The position numbers were made by a program, and so were the translations under genes. From Bog-473 sp963753115 (lineage in GTDB: Bacteria; Actinomycetota; Acidimicrobiia; Acidimicrobiales; RAAP-2): a DNA stretch of 64,000 nucleotides. The DNA lies in NCBI GenBank assembly GCA_963753115.1, contig CAVWBB010000009.1:1-64000 (forward strand). The letters run 5' to 3'. Positions 42,941 to 51,019 of the stretch are shown piece by piece. Every line of letters starts with the position of its first letter. Positions within the stretch are counted from its first letter, which is position 1. The notes under the pieces are model-generated. The model saw only the letters and a list, made by a program, of their open reading frames with translations, did not search any database and was not told the DNA's origin.

Positions 42941-42954
42941 TAGAACACGTTCCT
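42941..42954. promoter_or_regulatory. KstR-like palindromic operator
   Basis: TAGAACACGTTCCT matches the mycobacterial KstR consensus TnnAACnnGTTnnA at every fixed base except the last (T for A). It lies in the 145-bp gap before the binding-protein gene. KstR controls sterol uptake and breakdown; a related TetR regulator may act here. Confidence 0.45.
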
Positions 42955-43025
42955 GTTTCGGCACACTAGCAACCTGGGAGTCAGAAATCTCAACGCCAGC
43001 TGAGTCCCCGGGCGCTTCGCGTCGG

Positions 43026-44289
43026 CTACGACCGAGCCGCCGTCTGAATGCGGTAGCGCTCGGTGTAGTCCTTGAATTCCGTGGCCAGGCCCGGATACGT
43101 CCAGCCGAAGTCAGCCGGGTCGTAGCGGTGCCGGCCGAAGGCGTCTTGTGGGCGATCTGCCAGGAAGGCGTGCATGCGCCGGGCATGGAGCGAGCCCACC
43201 TCTTCTCCCAGGCTGTCGTAGAGCCGGCGGACGGTCTCGACCGGGTCGGCGATCAATGCGTCGTAGTGGATGTGCTCGCACCAGCCGTCCGGTGCCGTCT
43301 CGTCGAAGGCCATGGCCGATCGGAGTGCGAACCCGCACTTGCGCTTCCACTCCTCCGCGGTGGGGCGTGGGTCCGTCCGGCTGGTCAGGACGCGCTGGCT
43401 GGCGTTGGCCAGGCTGGCCAACGAGGTGATCACCGGTCCGGGGTCCCGGTGGGTCCAGATGACCCTCGCGTCGGGATAGGCCGCCAGCATGGCGTCGAGG
43501 TGCCACAGGTGGTTGGGCGTCTTGAGGATCCATCGCTCGGTCGGCTGGCGCGATTGCAGGGTCTGGAGGGCGAGCCGGTGCTGGTCGTAGGCCGACGTCA
43601 TGTCTGCCTGCTCGAGCCAGCGCCCGTAGCTCGGGACGTGGGCCTGGGTCTCGAGGGCGAGGGCACGGACGTCGTACATGAAGATCGCGACGCACTCCTC
43701 GGCCAGCGTGGCCCCGAAGGGGTGCATGGCCTTGAGCGGGGGGTTGAGCTTCATCAGCCCGTCGAGATCCTTGGCCGTCTTGGCGATGCGTGGGTCCTCC
43801 GATGCTTCCTCCAGGCTGGTGGGCGGCACCGGGTGGGCCGCCTCCCACTGGAGGAGCGGGCGGGCCACGGGGTCGAGCCCGAGCAGATTGGACAGCAGGC
43901 TGGTGCCGGTCCGCGGCAGCCCGACGATGATCCACGGACGCTCGACGCGCTCGTCCCGCACCTCGGGGTGCTTCGTGGACCAGTCCTGCAGGGCGATGCG
44001 GTTGGCGAGGGCGCCGGCCAGCATCTTGGAGATCAGCAGGCGTCCGAACGTGGTCAGTTCCGCCTCGTCCTCACAGGCGCGCAGGTAGACCTCCAGCGGC
44101 TCGCGGTAGGAGTCGCTGCCGAAGTCGCTCGACCCTGCACAGCTTGGCCGCCGCCGCGGTGACGGACGCGGGGGACAGTGAAGGAAGCTCGCGGCCGAAT
44201 CGTGCCACCTTCGCCCCGGTCCAGTTGAGCGCGCGCAGCGGCCGGCTGCGCAGTTCGGAGTCGCGCCACGAGTAGTCGACGGTGCTCAC
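43026..44289 (-). CDS. Sulfotransferase family protein, one frameshift
   Basis: The gene starts with GTG at 44289 (STVDYSWRDSELRSRPLRA) and reads to KLCRVE at ~44128. One extra base (GAG C GAC) must be skipped, after which DFGSDSYREPLEVYLRACED and the sulfotransferase core follow: P-loop WIIVGLPRTGTSLL (PAPS 5'-phosphate), LKTPNHLWHLDAM, and IWTHRDP (3'-phosphate). Joined length is about 420 residues. These Stf proteins are common in mycobacteria and related bacteria and may use lipids or sterols, or act as P-loop transferases of unknown donors. The GTG overlaps the quinone-oxidoreductase stop (GTGA). Confidence 0.82.
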
Positions 44290-45326
44290 CCGATCTCCAC
44301 GACGGTGCGCCCCACCGAGCGCCGCGCCTCGTGCTCGTCGAGCGCGCGGCCGGCTTCTTCCATGGAGACGCGCCGCCCGATGGCGGGGCGGATCGCACCG
44401 GCGGCCGCCAACCGCAGCAGGTCGGCATGGATCTCGTCGGCCACGTCACGGCCGAAAGGGTTGAACCCGAAGCGCCGCATGCCGGGGTCGACCGTGTCCG
44501 CCCAGGCCACCATGACGGCCACGATGTCGATGTTCCCGATGCAGGCCATGCGCAGCGGCCGGCCCGTCATGCCGTTGGCGTCGTCGTCGGCGAATCCCAC
44601 CGCCAGGTAGCGGCCGCCATGGGCGGTACAGCGCCAGGAGCGCTCGGTGAAGTCCCCGCCGGTCAGGTCGTAGACGACGTCGGCGCCGGCATCGTCGGTG
44701 GCGACCAGGACCGCCTCGACGAAGTCCTCGGCCGTGTGGTCGATGACCAGATCGGCTCCGAGGGACGTGCACAGGGCCCCCTTCTCCGGGCCGCCCGCCA
44801 CCGCAATGACCCGGGCGCCGGCCGCCTTGCCGAGCTGGATCCCCGCCGAGCCCAGCCCGCTTGCGGCGGAATGCACGACCAGGGTCTCGCCCGCCTGGAG
44901 CCGTCCCCGCTTGAAGAGGGCGAGGTGGGAAGTCTGGAACGACAGGAGGAAGGCGGTGGCCTCGGCGTCGTCGAATTCGGGGGGAGCCTCGAAGACCGAG
45001 ATGGCGTCGGCGATGGCGTAGTCGGCGATGCCGCCGAGCGCATTCTTGGTGATGGCGACGACGCGCTGGCCGAGCCAGCGCTCCGCGCCGTCCCCGGCGG
45101 CGTCGACCACCCCGCACACGTCCATGCCCAACGTGAAGGGCGGCGGGGTGGGGACCGAGACCAGCTTGCCTCGGCAGCGGTCGATGTCGTTGAAGTTGAG
45201 CGACGCCGCACTGACCTTGACCCGGACCTCCCCGGGACCGGGTTCAGGACGCTCGATCGTCCGCACCAGCAGCACCTCACCCGGCTGGCCGTGCTCGGTG
45301 ACCTGCAGCGCCCTCATCTCTGCCAT
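44286..45326 (-). CDS. Zinc-independent alcohol dehydrogenase/quinone oxidoreductase family
   Basis: A 346-residue MDR-superfamily reductase. The GroES-like domain has LNFNDIDRCRG and GMDVCGVVDAAGDG; the NADPH domain has VVHSAASGLGSAGIQLGKAAGARVIAV (AxxGxGxxG) and DVVYDLTGGDF. Zinc-ligand residues are absent, as in NADPH:quinone oxidoreductases and enoyl reductases. It is coupled to the sulfotransferase. ATG at 45326, with a second ATG 3 codons later. Confidence 0.9.
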   Translation of the reverse strand: MAEMRALQVTEHGQPGEVLLVRTIERPEPGPGEVRVKVSAASLNFNDIDRCRGKLVSVPTPPPFTLGMDVCGVVDAAGDGAERWLGQRVVAITKNALGGIADYAIADAISVFEAPPEFDDAEATAFLLSFQTSHLALFKRGRLQAGETLVVHSAASGLGSAGIQLGKAAGARVIAVAGGPEKGALCTSLGADLVIDHTAEDFVEAVLVATDDAGADVVYDLTGGDFTERSWRCTAHGGRYLAVGFADDDANGMTGRPLRMACIGNIDIVAVMVAWADTVDPGMRRFGFNPFGRDVADEIHADLLRLAAAGAIRPAIGRRVSMEEAGRALDEHEARRSVGRTVVEIG

Positions 45327-45406
45327 GCCTCGCTCCCCCTTGCCGGATGCCCGGCGATCGGGGCGAGGTTACCGCTGGCTCCTGTTCGCTGTCGCGAGCT
45401 GGGCGC

Positions 45407-46231
45407 TCAGAGGAGGGGCGACGAGTTGCCGAACGCGTCCGCCACGTTGACACCGAGGTCGGGAATCGGCTTGCCGGTGGCAAAGCGGTAGAGGATCGTG
45501 CGCATGTACATGCCGGCAGCCGATGCGTACATCGCGACGCCGATCAACCCGGCGATGCCGACGGCCGTGACCGGTACGCCGCCGAGGTAGACGTGTTTCG
45601 CAATCAGGAACACGCCGATCGCAATGACCGCGAGCGCCGCGAGGTTCCAGCCCAAGAAGAGCAACCCGAAACGGAGGCCGCTCCGGACGACGTTCCCGAA
45701 CTGGGCCTTGAGGACATGCGAGGACCGCTTGACCGCTTCAATCGGGCCGACGTCCTCGAACGCCAGGACGGGGATCACGAGGAAGGTGGCGACGGCCCAG
45801 GCCAACCCGCCGGCAAAGCCGACGATCCGGCCCACGACCCCGAGCCTCGCCTCGAGCGCGCGGATCGTCGTGCCGACGACGGCCGCGAGAATCGCCCAGC
45901 GGAAGATCACGCCCTTGCGTTCCCAGGCCTGGGCCAGTGACGTCTTGATGGTGGGCGTCCGTCCCTCAATGCGGTCGTTTGCCGCGAAGACCAGCGCGAC
46001 ATTGAAGATCACGGTCGCCGCGGTGGCGACCAGCGAGCCGCAGGCGAAGGCGACCAGAAAGGCCAACCCCGTGTGCCCGATGGCCAAGCCCAGCGGCACG
46101 GCGACGACAGCGAAGGCGACGAGGCCGGTCACCGCGGCCATGACGGGGAGCCAAATCATCTGGCGGTCCTGCCGGAACAACGCCAGCGAGGCGCGCAGGA
46201 TGGCCTTGCCGGTCGGGTTCGTCGAAGCCAT
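45407..46231 (-). CDS. DUF6159-like integral membrane protein
   Basis: A 274-residue protein with about six membrane helices. It shows LFRQDRQMIWLPVMAAVTGL at the start, SLAQAWERKGVIFRWAILAA in the middle and VLAFEDVGPIEAVKRSSHVL, the features of DUF6159-type membrane proteins. These may act in membrane organisation or transport; no activity is known. ATG with SD GAGGAGG. The gap to the next gene contains a possible GC hairpin (CCTCGC/GCGAGG, 45329-45370). Confidence 0.8.
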   Translation of the reverse strand: MASTNPTGKAILRASLALFRQDRQMIWLPVMAAVTGLVAFAVVAVPLGLAIGHTGLAFLVAFACGSLVATAATVIFNVALVFAANDRIEGRTPTIKTSLAQAWERKGVIFRWAILAAVVGTTIRALEARLGVVGRIVGFAGGLAWAVATFLVIPVLAFEDVGPIEAVKRSSHVLKAQFGNVVRSGLRFGLLFLGWNLAALAVIAIGVFLIAKHVYLGGVPVTAVGIAGLIGVAMYASAAGMYMRTILYRFATGKPIPDLGVNVADAFGNSSPLL

Positions 46232-46348
46232 TGGTCAGTTCCTCCTCGTTCCCGGCAGAAATTTCTCTCACTCGGTCTCGGCCGTTGGCCTTTGGTGCTT
46301 GAGGTGGATTGTGCGCCACGCAGCGGGTCCGCGCAGGCCGCCAACAGC

Positions 46349-46432
46349 GGAGGGAGTGGGATTCGAACCCACGGAAGCTTGCGCCTCGCAGCTTTTCAAG
46401 AGCTGTGCATTCGTCCGCTCTGCCATCCCTCC
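46349..46432 (-). tRNA. tRNA-Ser (anticodon UGA)
   Basis: On the minus strand the 7-bp acceptor stem GGAGGGA/TCCCTCC closes the ends. The anticodon arm CAGCT-CTTGAAA-AGCTG gives anticodon TGA (46396-46398, complement), reading UCA and related Ser codons. The long variable arm (CGAGGCGCAAGCTTCCG) and T arm GTGGGTTCGAATCCCAC fit tRNA-Ser. The CCA end is not encoded. Confidence 0.97.
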
Positions 46433-46622
46433 AGCGTGTGCATGCTAGGTGAGCGCCCCGTCGTGATCCCCGAGGGTCGCCTCGCCCTGCCCCGCCCGCC
46501 TCGCCCTGCCTCCGTTGAGGTCGTCTTGCTTGGTGAAGATTCCCTGGACTGTAAACCAGGTTGTTGATAGTTCTGAGACACAACCCCGCGGAACGCCGCG
46601 GCGCTCCTGCGCCCCGGACGGT

Positions 46623-47072
46623 TCACCCCGTTCCCAACTCGGCCAGCTCGACGACGACGCCCGGCCCGTCCAAGAAGACGAGCTTCTTGTCGTGGTAGTC
46701 GAAGATCTCGTTGCGCGGCGTGACGCCGTGCGCCGCCAGGTGCTCCAGCATCGCGGCCATGTCGTTGACCCGGAAGCACACGTGGTTGAAGCCAGTGCGG
46801 TCGAGCGTGCCCGTCGCGCCGTCCACCTTGATCGGCGGCTCGTGGAAGCGCAGCAGTTGAATCTCCTGGTGCGTGTCGCCCCCCTTGAGGGCCAACGTCA
46901 CGTGATCGGACTCCCATCCCGGGATCCCCATGTACGCGGCGATGCGCTCGCCTGACGCCACCACTGCGATGGTCTCCTCGAAACCCAGCAGGCCGAAGAA
47001 CCGCTTCGCCTCGGGCAGGTCGGTGACCACGATGGTCATGTGATCGAAGCCTTGATTCTGCGGCGTCACCAT
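46623..47072 (-). CDS. VOC superfamily protein
   Basis: A 149-residue glyoxalase-fold protein: FDHMTIVVTDLPEAKRFFGL, WESDHVTLALKGGDTHQEIQ, FNHVCFRVNDMAAMLEHLAA and VFLDGPGVVVELAEL. His and Glu at expected strand ends (H11, E-Q, H in FNHVCF, E at the end) allow a metal site. It lies downstream of typA on the same strand; the gap is filled by a 15-nt tandem repeat. Reaction unknown. Confidence 0.85.
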   Translation of the reverse strand: MVTPQNQGFDHMTIVVTDLPEAKRFFGLLGFEETIAVVASGERIAAYMGIPGWESDHVTLALKGGDTHQEIQLLRFHEPPIKVDGATGTLDRTGFNHVCFRVNDMAAMLEHLAAHGVTPRNEIFDYHDKKLVFLDGPGVVVELAELGTG

Positions 47073-47104
47073 GCGCGACCTCTTTCCTGTCGGCTGGAAA
47101 TCCT

Positions 47105-47177
47105 CCGACGAGACTGACCGACGAGTCCTTGGCCGACCAGACCTTGACCGACGAGCGCTTGCCCGCTCAGCCCTTGG
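47105..47177 (-). repeat. 15-nt tandem repeat spanning the typA stop codon
   Basis: On the minus strand, five contiguous units: CCAAGGGCTGAGCGG (holds the typA stop), GCAAGCGCTCGTCGG, TCAAGGTCTGGTCGG, CCAAGGACTCGTCGG and TCAGTCTCGTCGG (13 nt). Together they fill nearly all of the typA-VOC gap. Confidence 0.85.
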
Positions 47178-49014
47178 CGGCCTGGTCGCGCGCGTCGCGG
47201 GCCCGGCTCCGCAGCCGCCCCCGTGTCGCCTGGTCCAACAGCACCTTGCGCAGCCGCACCGCCTTCGGGGTGACCTCGACGCACTCGTCGTCGCTGATGA
47301 ATTCCAGCGCGTGCTCCAGCGAGAACGCGAGGGCCGGCGTCAACCGCTCGAAGTCCTCGGCCGTCGCCGACCGGATGTTGTTCAGCTTCTTCTCCTTGGT
47401 CGGGTTGACGTCCATCTCCTCGGCCCGGGCGTTCTCCCCGATGATCATGCCCTCGTAGACCTCCTCGGCCGGGCCGATCATCATGGTGCCGCGCTCTTGG
47501 AGGTTCATCAGCGCGAACGTGGTCGTGACGCCCCGCCGGTCGGCCACCATCGACCCGTTGCGCCTGGTGCGGAGGTCGCCGTGCCAAGGCTCCCAGCCGT
47601 CGAAGACGTGGTGGAGGATTCCCGTCCCCCGGGTATCGGTGAGGAACTCGGTGCGGAACCCGATCAGCCCTCGCGCCGGGACCTTGTAGTCGAAGCGCAC
47701 CCAGCCCGTCCCGTGATTGACCATTTCGAGCATGGTGCCCTTGCGCAGCGCCAGCAGCTGGGTGACCACGCCGAGATACTCGTCGGGCACGTCCACGCTG
47801 ACCCGCTCCACCGGCTCGTAGACCTTGCCGTCGATCTCGCGCGTCACGACCTGCGGCTTTCCCACGGTGAGCTCGAACCCCTCCCGCCGCATCGTCTCGA
47901 CCAGCACGGCCAGCTGGAGCTCGCCACGGCCGAGCACTTCCCACATGTCGGGGCGCTCGGTCGGCGCCACCCGGATGGCCACGTTGCCGATGAGCTCGGC
48001 ATCGAGGCGGGACTTGAGCAGGCGAGCGGTCAGCTTGGTGCCGTCCTGACCGGACAGGGGCGACGTGTTGATGCCGATGGTCATGGCCAGGCTGGGCTCG
48101 TCGACGGTGATCGCCGGCAGCGCAATCGGGTCGTCCGGATCGGCCAGGGTCTCGCCGATGGTCACCTCGGCCAGGCCGGCCACCGAGACGATCTCGCCCG
48201 GGCCGGCCGACTCCGCCGGCACCTGGTCGAGCGCCTCGGTCACGTACAGCTCGGTGATCTTGGCCTTCTCGACGGTGCCGTCGAGTCGGCACCAGGCAAT
48301 CTGGCTGCCCTTGACCAGCGTGCCGTTGTGGACCCGGCAGATGGCCAGCCGTCCCAGGTAGGGAGAGGCGGCGAGGTTGCAGACGAGCGCCTGGGTCCCG
48401 GCGTCCTTCTCGAAGGAGGGAGCCGGGACGTGATCGATGATGGCCTTGAACAGCGGCTCGACGTTCTCGCCCTCGACGCCGGGGTCGGTGCTCACCCAAC
48501 CCGCTCTGGCGTTGGCGTAGAGGATGGGGAAGTCGATCTGGTCCTCGTCAGCGTCGAGATCCAAGAACAGCTCCTCCACCTGGTTGACGACCTCGGCGAT
48601 GCGGGCGTCGGCCCGGTCCACCTTGTTGATCACCAGCACCACCGGGAGGCGGGCCTCCAGGGTCTTGCGCAGGACGAAGCGCGTCTGGGGCAGAGGGCCC
48701 TCCGAGGCGTCCACCAGGAGGAGCACGCCGTCGACCATGGTCAGCCCCCGCTCGACCTCCCCGCCGAAGTCGGCGTGACCCGGCGTGTCGACGATGTTCA
48801 GCTTCACGCCACCCCAGCGCACGGCAGTGTTCTTGGCCAGGATGGTGATGCCCTTCTCCCGCTCGAGGTCGCCGGAGTCCATCACCCGGTCGGTGAGCTC
48901 CTGGTGGGCGCCGAACGCGCCGGTCTGACGCAGCAAGGCGTCGACCAGGGTCGTCTTGCCGTGGTCGACGTGCGCCACGATGGCGACGTTCCTTATGTCT
49001 GCGCGGGTCTCCAT
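47167..49014 (-). CDS. typA: Translational GTPase TypA/BipA
   Basis: A 615-residue ribosome-binding GTPase. G1 is AHVDHGKTTL, G3 DTPGHADFGGE, G4 NKVDRADAR. The EF-G-like domains follow, with the BipA-specific C-terminal EFLTDTRGTGILHHVFDGWE and NARAEEMDVNPTKEKKLNNI. Length fits E. coli BipA (about 607). It aids 50S assembly and adaptation to stress. A TAGCCT -10 box (49030-49025, minus strand) sits 10 nt before the ATG. Confidence 0.97.
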   Translation of the reverse strand: METRADIRNVAIVAHVDHGKTTLVDALLRQTGAFGAHQELTDRVMDSGDLEREKGITILAKNTAVRWGGVKLNIVDTPGHADFGGEVERGLTMVDGVLLLVDASEGPLPQTRFVLRKTLEARLPVVLVINKVDRADARIAEVVNQVEELFLDLDADEDQIDFPILYANARAGWVSTDPGVEGENVEPLFKAIIDHVPAPSFEKDAGTQALVCNLAASPYLGRLAICRVHNGTLVKGSQIAWCRLDGTVEKAKITELYVTEALDQVPAESAGPGEIVSVAGLAEVTIGETLADPDDPIALPAITVDEPSLAMTIGINTSPLSGQDGTKLTARLLKSRLDAELIGNVAIRVAPTERPDMWEVLGRGELQLAVLVETMRREGFELTVGKPQVVTREIDGKVYEPVERVSVDVPDEYLGVVTQLLALRKGTMLEMVNHGTGWVRFDYKVPARGLIGFRTEFLTDTRGTGILHHVFDGWEPWHGDLRTRRNGSMVADRRGVTTTFALMNLQERGTMMIGPAEEVYEGMIIGENARAEEMDVNPTKEKKLNNIRSATAEDFERLTPALAFSLEHALEFISDDECVEVTPKAVRLRKVLLDQATRGRLRSRARDARDQAAKG

Positions 49015-49050
49015 GGGGGGACCAAGGCTAGATGACCTGGGTGGTGTTCC

Positions 49051-49857
49051 TTAAGCAGCCGACCGGAGCGACGTTCCTGCCCCGCCCAGGGCCAGTTCCA
49101 CGGCCTCCGCTCCGAGGGTCAGGACCGAGGGTTCGGGCTCGATCCGCACCAGGTGGCCGGAGTCCGGCCACCACCCGACCACCCGTCCGGGCACGTCGTC
49201 GCCCCGCACCCGGAGGGCTTCGACCAGCGTCACCAGGGCGAGTTCGGCCCGCACCGACTCACGGCGGGGACCCGAGAGCACGACCAGGTGGGCGTGCGCC
49301 GTGCGCACGTCGGCCCGTCCCCGCAGCGCAAGCAGCGCGGAGTGTGGGCTGTCCCACCAGTGGTCGCGCCCGATGACCGGCGCCGGCCCGAGCGCGGACC
49401 AGTCCAGAGCGCACCAGAGCCGGGTGGCCCAGGTGACGGCCTCCGCGCCGACGGCTGCCCGTCCCGCCGGAGGGAGCCCGTCGATCCAGCGGTCGAGCTG
49501 GGTCGCCGACGAGCTGCCGTCGGCCACCCAGTGCGAGGACTCGGCCAGCCGGTTCCGCACGGCCTCGAGCGGCGAGCGCGCCGCGCCGCCCGCCAGCATG
49601 CGCACCGCGGCCACGCCGATGGAGCGGCGCGCCGTGCGGGCCGACCAGGCGAACGGCTCGGCCGCGTCAAGGCCGGCCGCGTCGCCGGCGTACGCCGTGC
49701 GCACCTCGTGGTCGGTGACGCGGAAGCGCACCGCGCCGGCCCGCCGGACGGCGAGCCCCGCCAGCTTCGACTTGGCGTCGGCGAAGGCGGCCCGCCACGA
49801 TGCGGCGTCGACGGGCGGGACGGGCGCCACCAGCGCGTCCATGAGCCGGCTATCCAT
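49051..49857 (-). CDS. Unknown protein, coupled to upstream nuclease-like gene
   Basis: A 268-residue protein with no family I recognise. It is mostly helical with Ala/Arg-rich N-terminal part (ASWRAAFADAKSKLAGLAVR, VTDHEVRTAYAGDAAGLDAA), a central WVADGSSSATQLDRWIDGLP and a beta-rich end (AHAHLVVLSGPRRESVRAEL, RVVGWWPDSGHLVRIEPEPS). ATG at 49857 overlaps the upstream gene by 8 bp, so both products likely work together. No function is proposed. Confidence 0.65.
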   Translation of the reverse strand: MDSRLMDALVAPVPPVDAASWRAAFADAKSKLAGLAVRRAGAVRFRVTDHEVRTAYAGDAAGLDAAEPFAWSARTARRSIGVAAVRMLAGGAARSPLEAVRNRLAESSHWVADGSSSATQLDRWIDGLPPAGRAAVGAEAVTWATRLWCALDWSALGPAPVIGRDHWWDSPHSALLALRGRADVRTAHAHLVVLSGPRRESVRAELALVTLVEALRVRGDDVPGRVVGWWPDSGHLVRIEPEPSVLTLGAEAVELALGGAGTSLRSAA

Positions 49858-50698
49858 GGTCGGTGCTGGCCCGGGCCAGCCATGCCGCCAGGTGCGAGGC
49901 GATCGCCCGCAGGTGTTCCTCACGCACGTCCTCGACGCCGTAGCGCCCGGACGCGGACTCGAGCAGTGCCAGTCGGAAGGGCGGCGCGCCGCTCCGGAGG
50001 GTCTCGAGGAGCGACAGGTAATGCAGTGAGCGACGCTCCGCCGCCCACGTCCCGCCGGTGGACACCCCGAGCGCGCACAGCGATGCGGTGCGTTGCTGTG
50101 GGAGCCCGACGACGAGGTCGAAGGTGCCGTGGAGGACGACCCGTCCTCCCGCCAGCGGGATGGCGACGCGGTCGTCGGTCCGCGGCATCCAGCCCGGGGC
50201 GAACCGGGGGACCAGGCCGGTGAGGTTGCGGGCATGGACGGAGAGCGTCTCCGCCAGGGTGGCGCGGGCCAACGCCGGCAGCTCCTCGATGTGGCGGACC
50301 TCCGCATCGTCGCCTGCCGCCCGCAGCGCGTCGAGCGCGTCGGCCAGCGGGTCGCCGATCTCCCCTGTGTGGACGAGCTGGCGCAGCAGCGCGTGCGCGA
50401 GGCGAGACAGGACGAGCCCGGCGCTGAAGGTGTCGTCGCGCCGCTCGTCGTGCGAGCCCAGAAGCTGGCGCGGTCCGAGGAAGAGGGGCGGCGCGTGGTC
50501 GCCGCGCGCCGCCACGACGTCGTAGGCGGCGTCCTCGAGCCAGGCCCTCAGACCGCCCGCCAATCCCGGGTCGAAGCGGGGCCGGGCCGCCGCGTCGCCG
50601 CGAAGGAGCGCCAGGACCTCGCCCCCTGTGCCCCGGTCCACCGGCGCGTTGCCCTGAAGGGCGGGCCGGAGCAGCGGACGGGGGGCGACGAGGACCAT
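49850..50698 (-). CDS. Unknown protein, possibly degenerate RecB-like nuclease fold
   Basis: A 282-residue protein. The C-terminal half has VVLHGTFDLVVGLPQQRTAS followed by ALGVSTGGTWAAERRSLHYL, which recalls the RecB-like nuclease order GxxDxxx - DxK - QxxxYxxxL but without the catalytic Asp and Lys at the second motif. This is a weak structural guess, not a family match. It is coupled to the unknown gene 49051-49857. Lhr helicase is encoded nearby on the other strand. Confidence 0.6.
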   Translation of the reverse strand: MVLVAPRPLLRPALQGNAPVDRGTGGEVLALLRGDAAARPRFDPGLAGGLRAWLEDAAYDVVAARGDHAPPLFLGPRQLLGSHDERRDDTFSAGLVLSRLAHALLRQLVHTGEIGDPLADALDALRAAGDDAEVRHIEELPALARATLAETLSVHARNLTGLVPRFAPGWMPRTDDRVAIPLAGGRVVLHGTFDLVVGLPQQRTASLCALGVSTGGTWAAERRSLHYLSLLETLRSGAPPFRLALLESASGRYGVEDVREEHLRAIASHLAAWLARASTDHG

Positions 50699-50748
50699 TC
50701 GGGGCAGTGTGCCCACTGGGTGTGACACTCCTCTACCCTGAGACGGAC

Positions 50749-50955
50749 ATGGCACCCGCCCTGCTGGCGTCGGCCGGCAACACCGCCTTCTACGTGATCT
50801 TCGGGATCTTCGTGGTGGCGATGCTCGCGCTGGCGGTGATCGTCATCGTCTGGGCGGTCCGCCACGACATGGCCGGGCGCGCCGCATGGCGCGAACGCCA
50901 GATGCGGCGGGGGGCGCCACCACCACCACCGGATCCGCCCGGCGGGACGCCATGA
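50749..50955 (+). CDS. Small single-span membrane protein
   Basis: A 68-residue protein: a short polar start, one membrane helix (~10-36, AFYVIFGIFVVAMLALAVIV), a basic stretch (RHDMAGRAAWRERQMRRG) and a poly-Pro end. TACCCT (50734-50739) lies 9 nt before the ATG, so the mRNA may be leaderless. The stop codon begins a run of 12-15-nt repeats. Function unknown. Confidence 0.7.
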   Translation: MAPALLASAGNTAFYVIFGIFVVAMLALAVIVIVWAVRHDMAGRAAWRERQMRRGAPPPPPDPPGGTP

Positions 50956-51017
50956 GCGACGGCCTGAGCGACGCCGTGCGCGGCGCCGTGAACGACAGCG
51001 CCGTGAACGGACACGCG
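50953..51017 (+). repeat. Degenerate 12-15-nt tandem repeat starting at a stop codon
   Basis: Five units follow each other: TGAGCGACGGCC (its TGA is the stop of the small membrane gene), TGAGCGACGCCG, TGCGCGGCGCCG, TGAACGACAGCGCCG and TGAACGGACACGCG. They fill the whole gap to the patatin ATG at 51020. Confidence 0.75.
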
Positions 51018-51019
51018 CG

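Noticed and set aside
46536..46560. tRNA-Tyr-like anticodon arm (CCTGG..ACTGTAAA..CCAGG)
   Set aside because: The loop has eight bases and no acceptor, D or T arms could be found around it; perhaps a decayed fragment, but not supportable.
50952..51019. ATG overlapping the small membrane gene stop as the patatin start
   Set aside because: It is out of frame with the patatin domain; the sequence up to 51019 is a tandem repeat.
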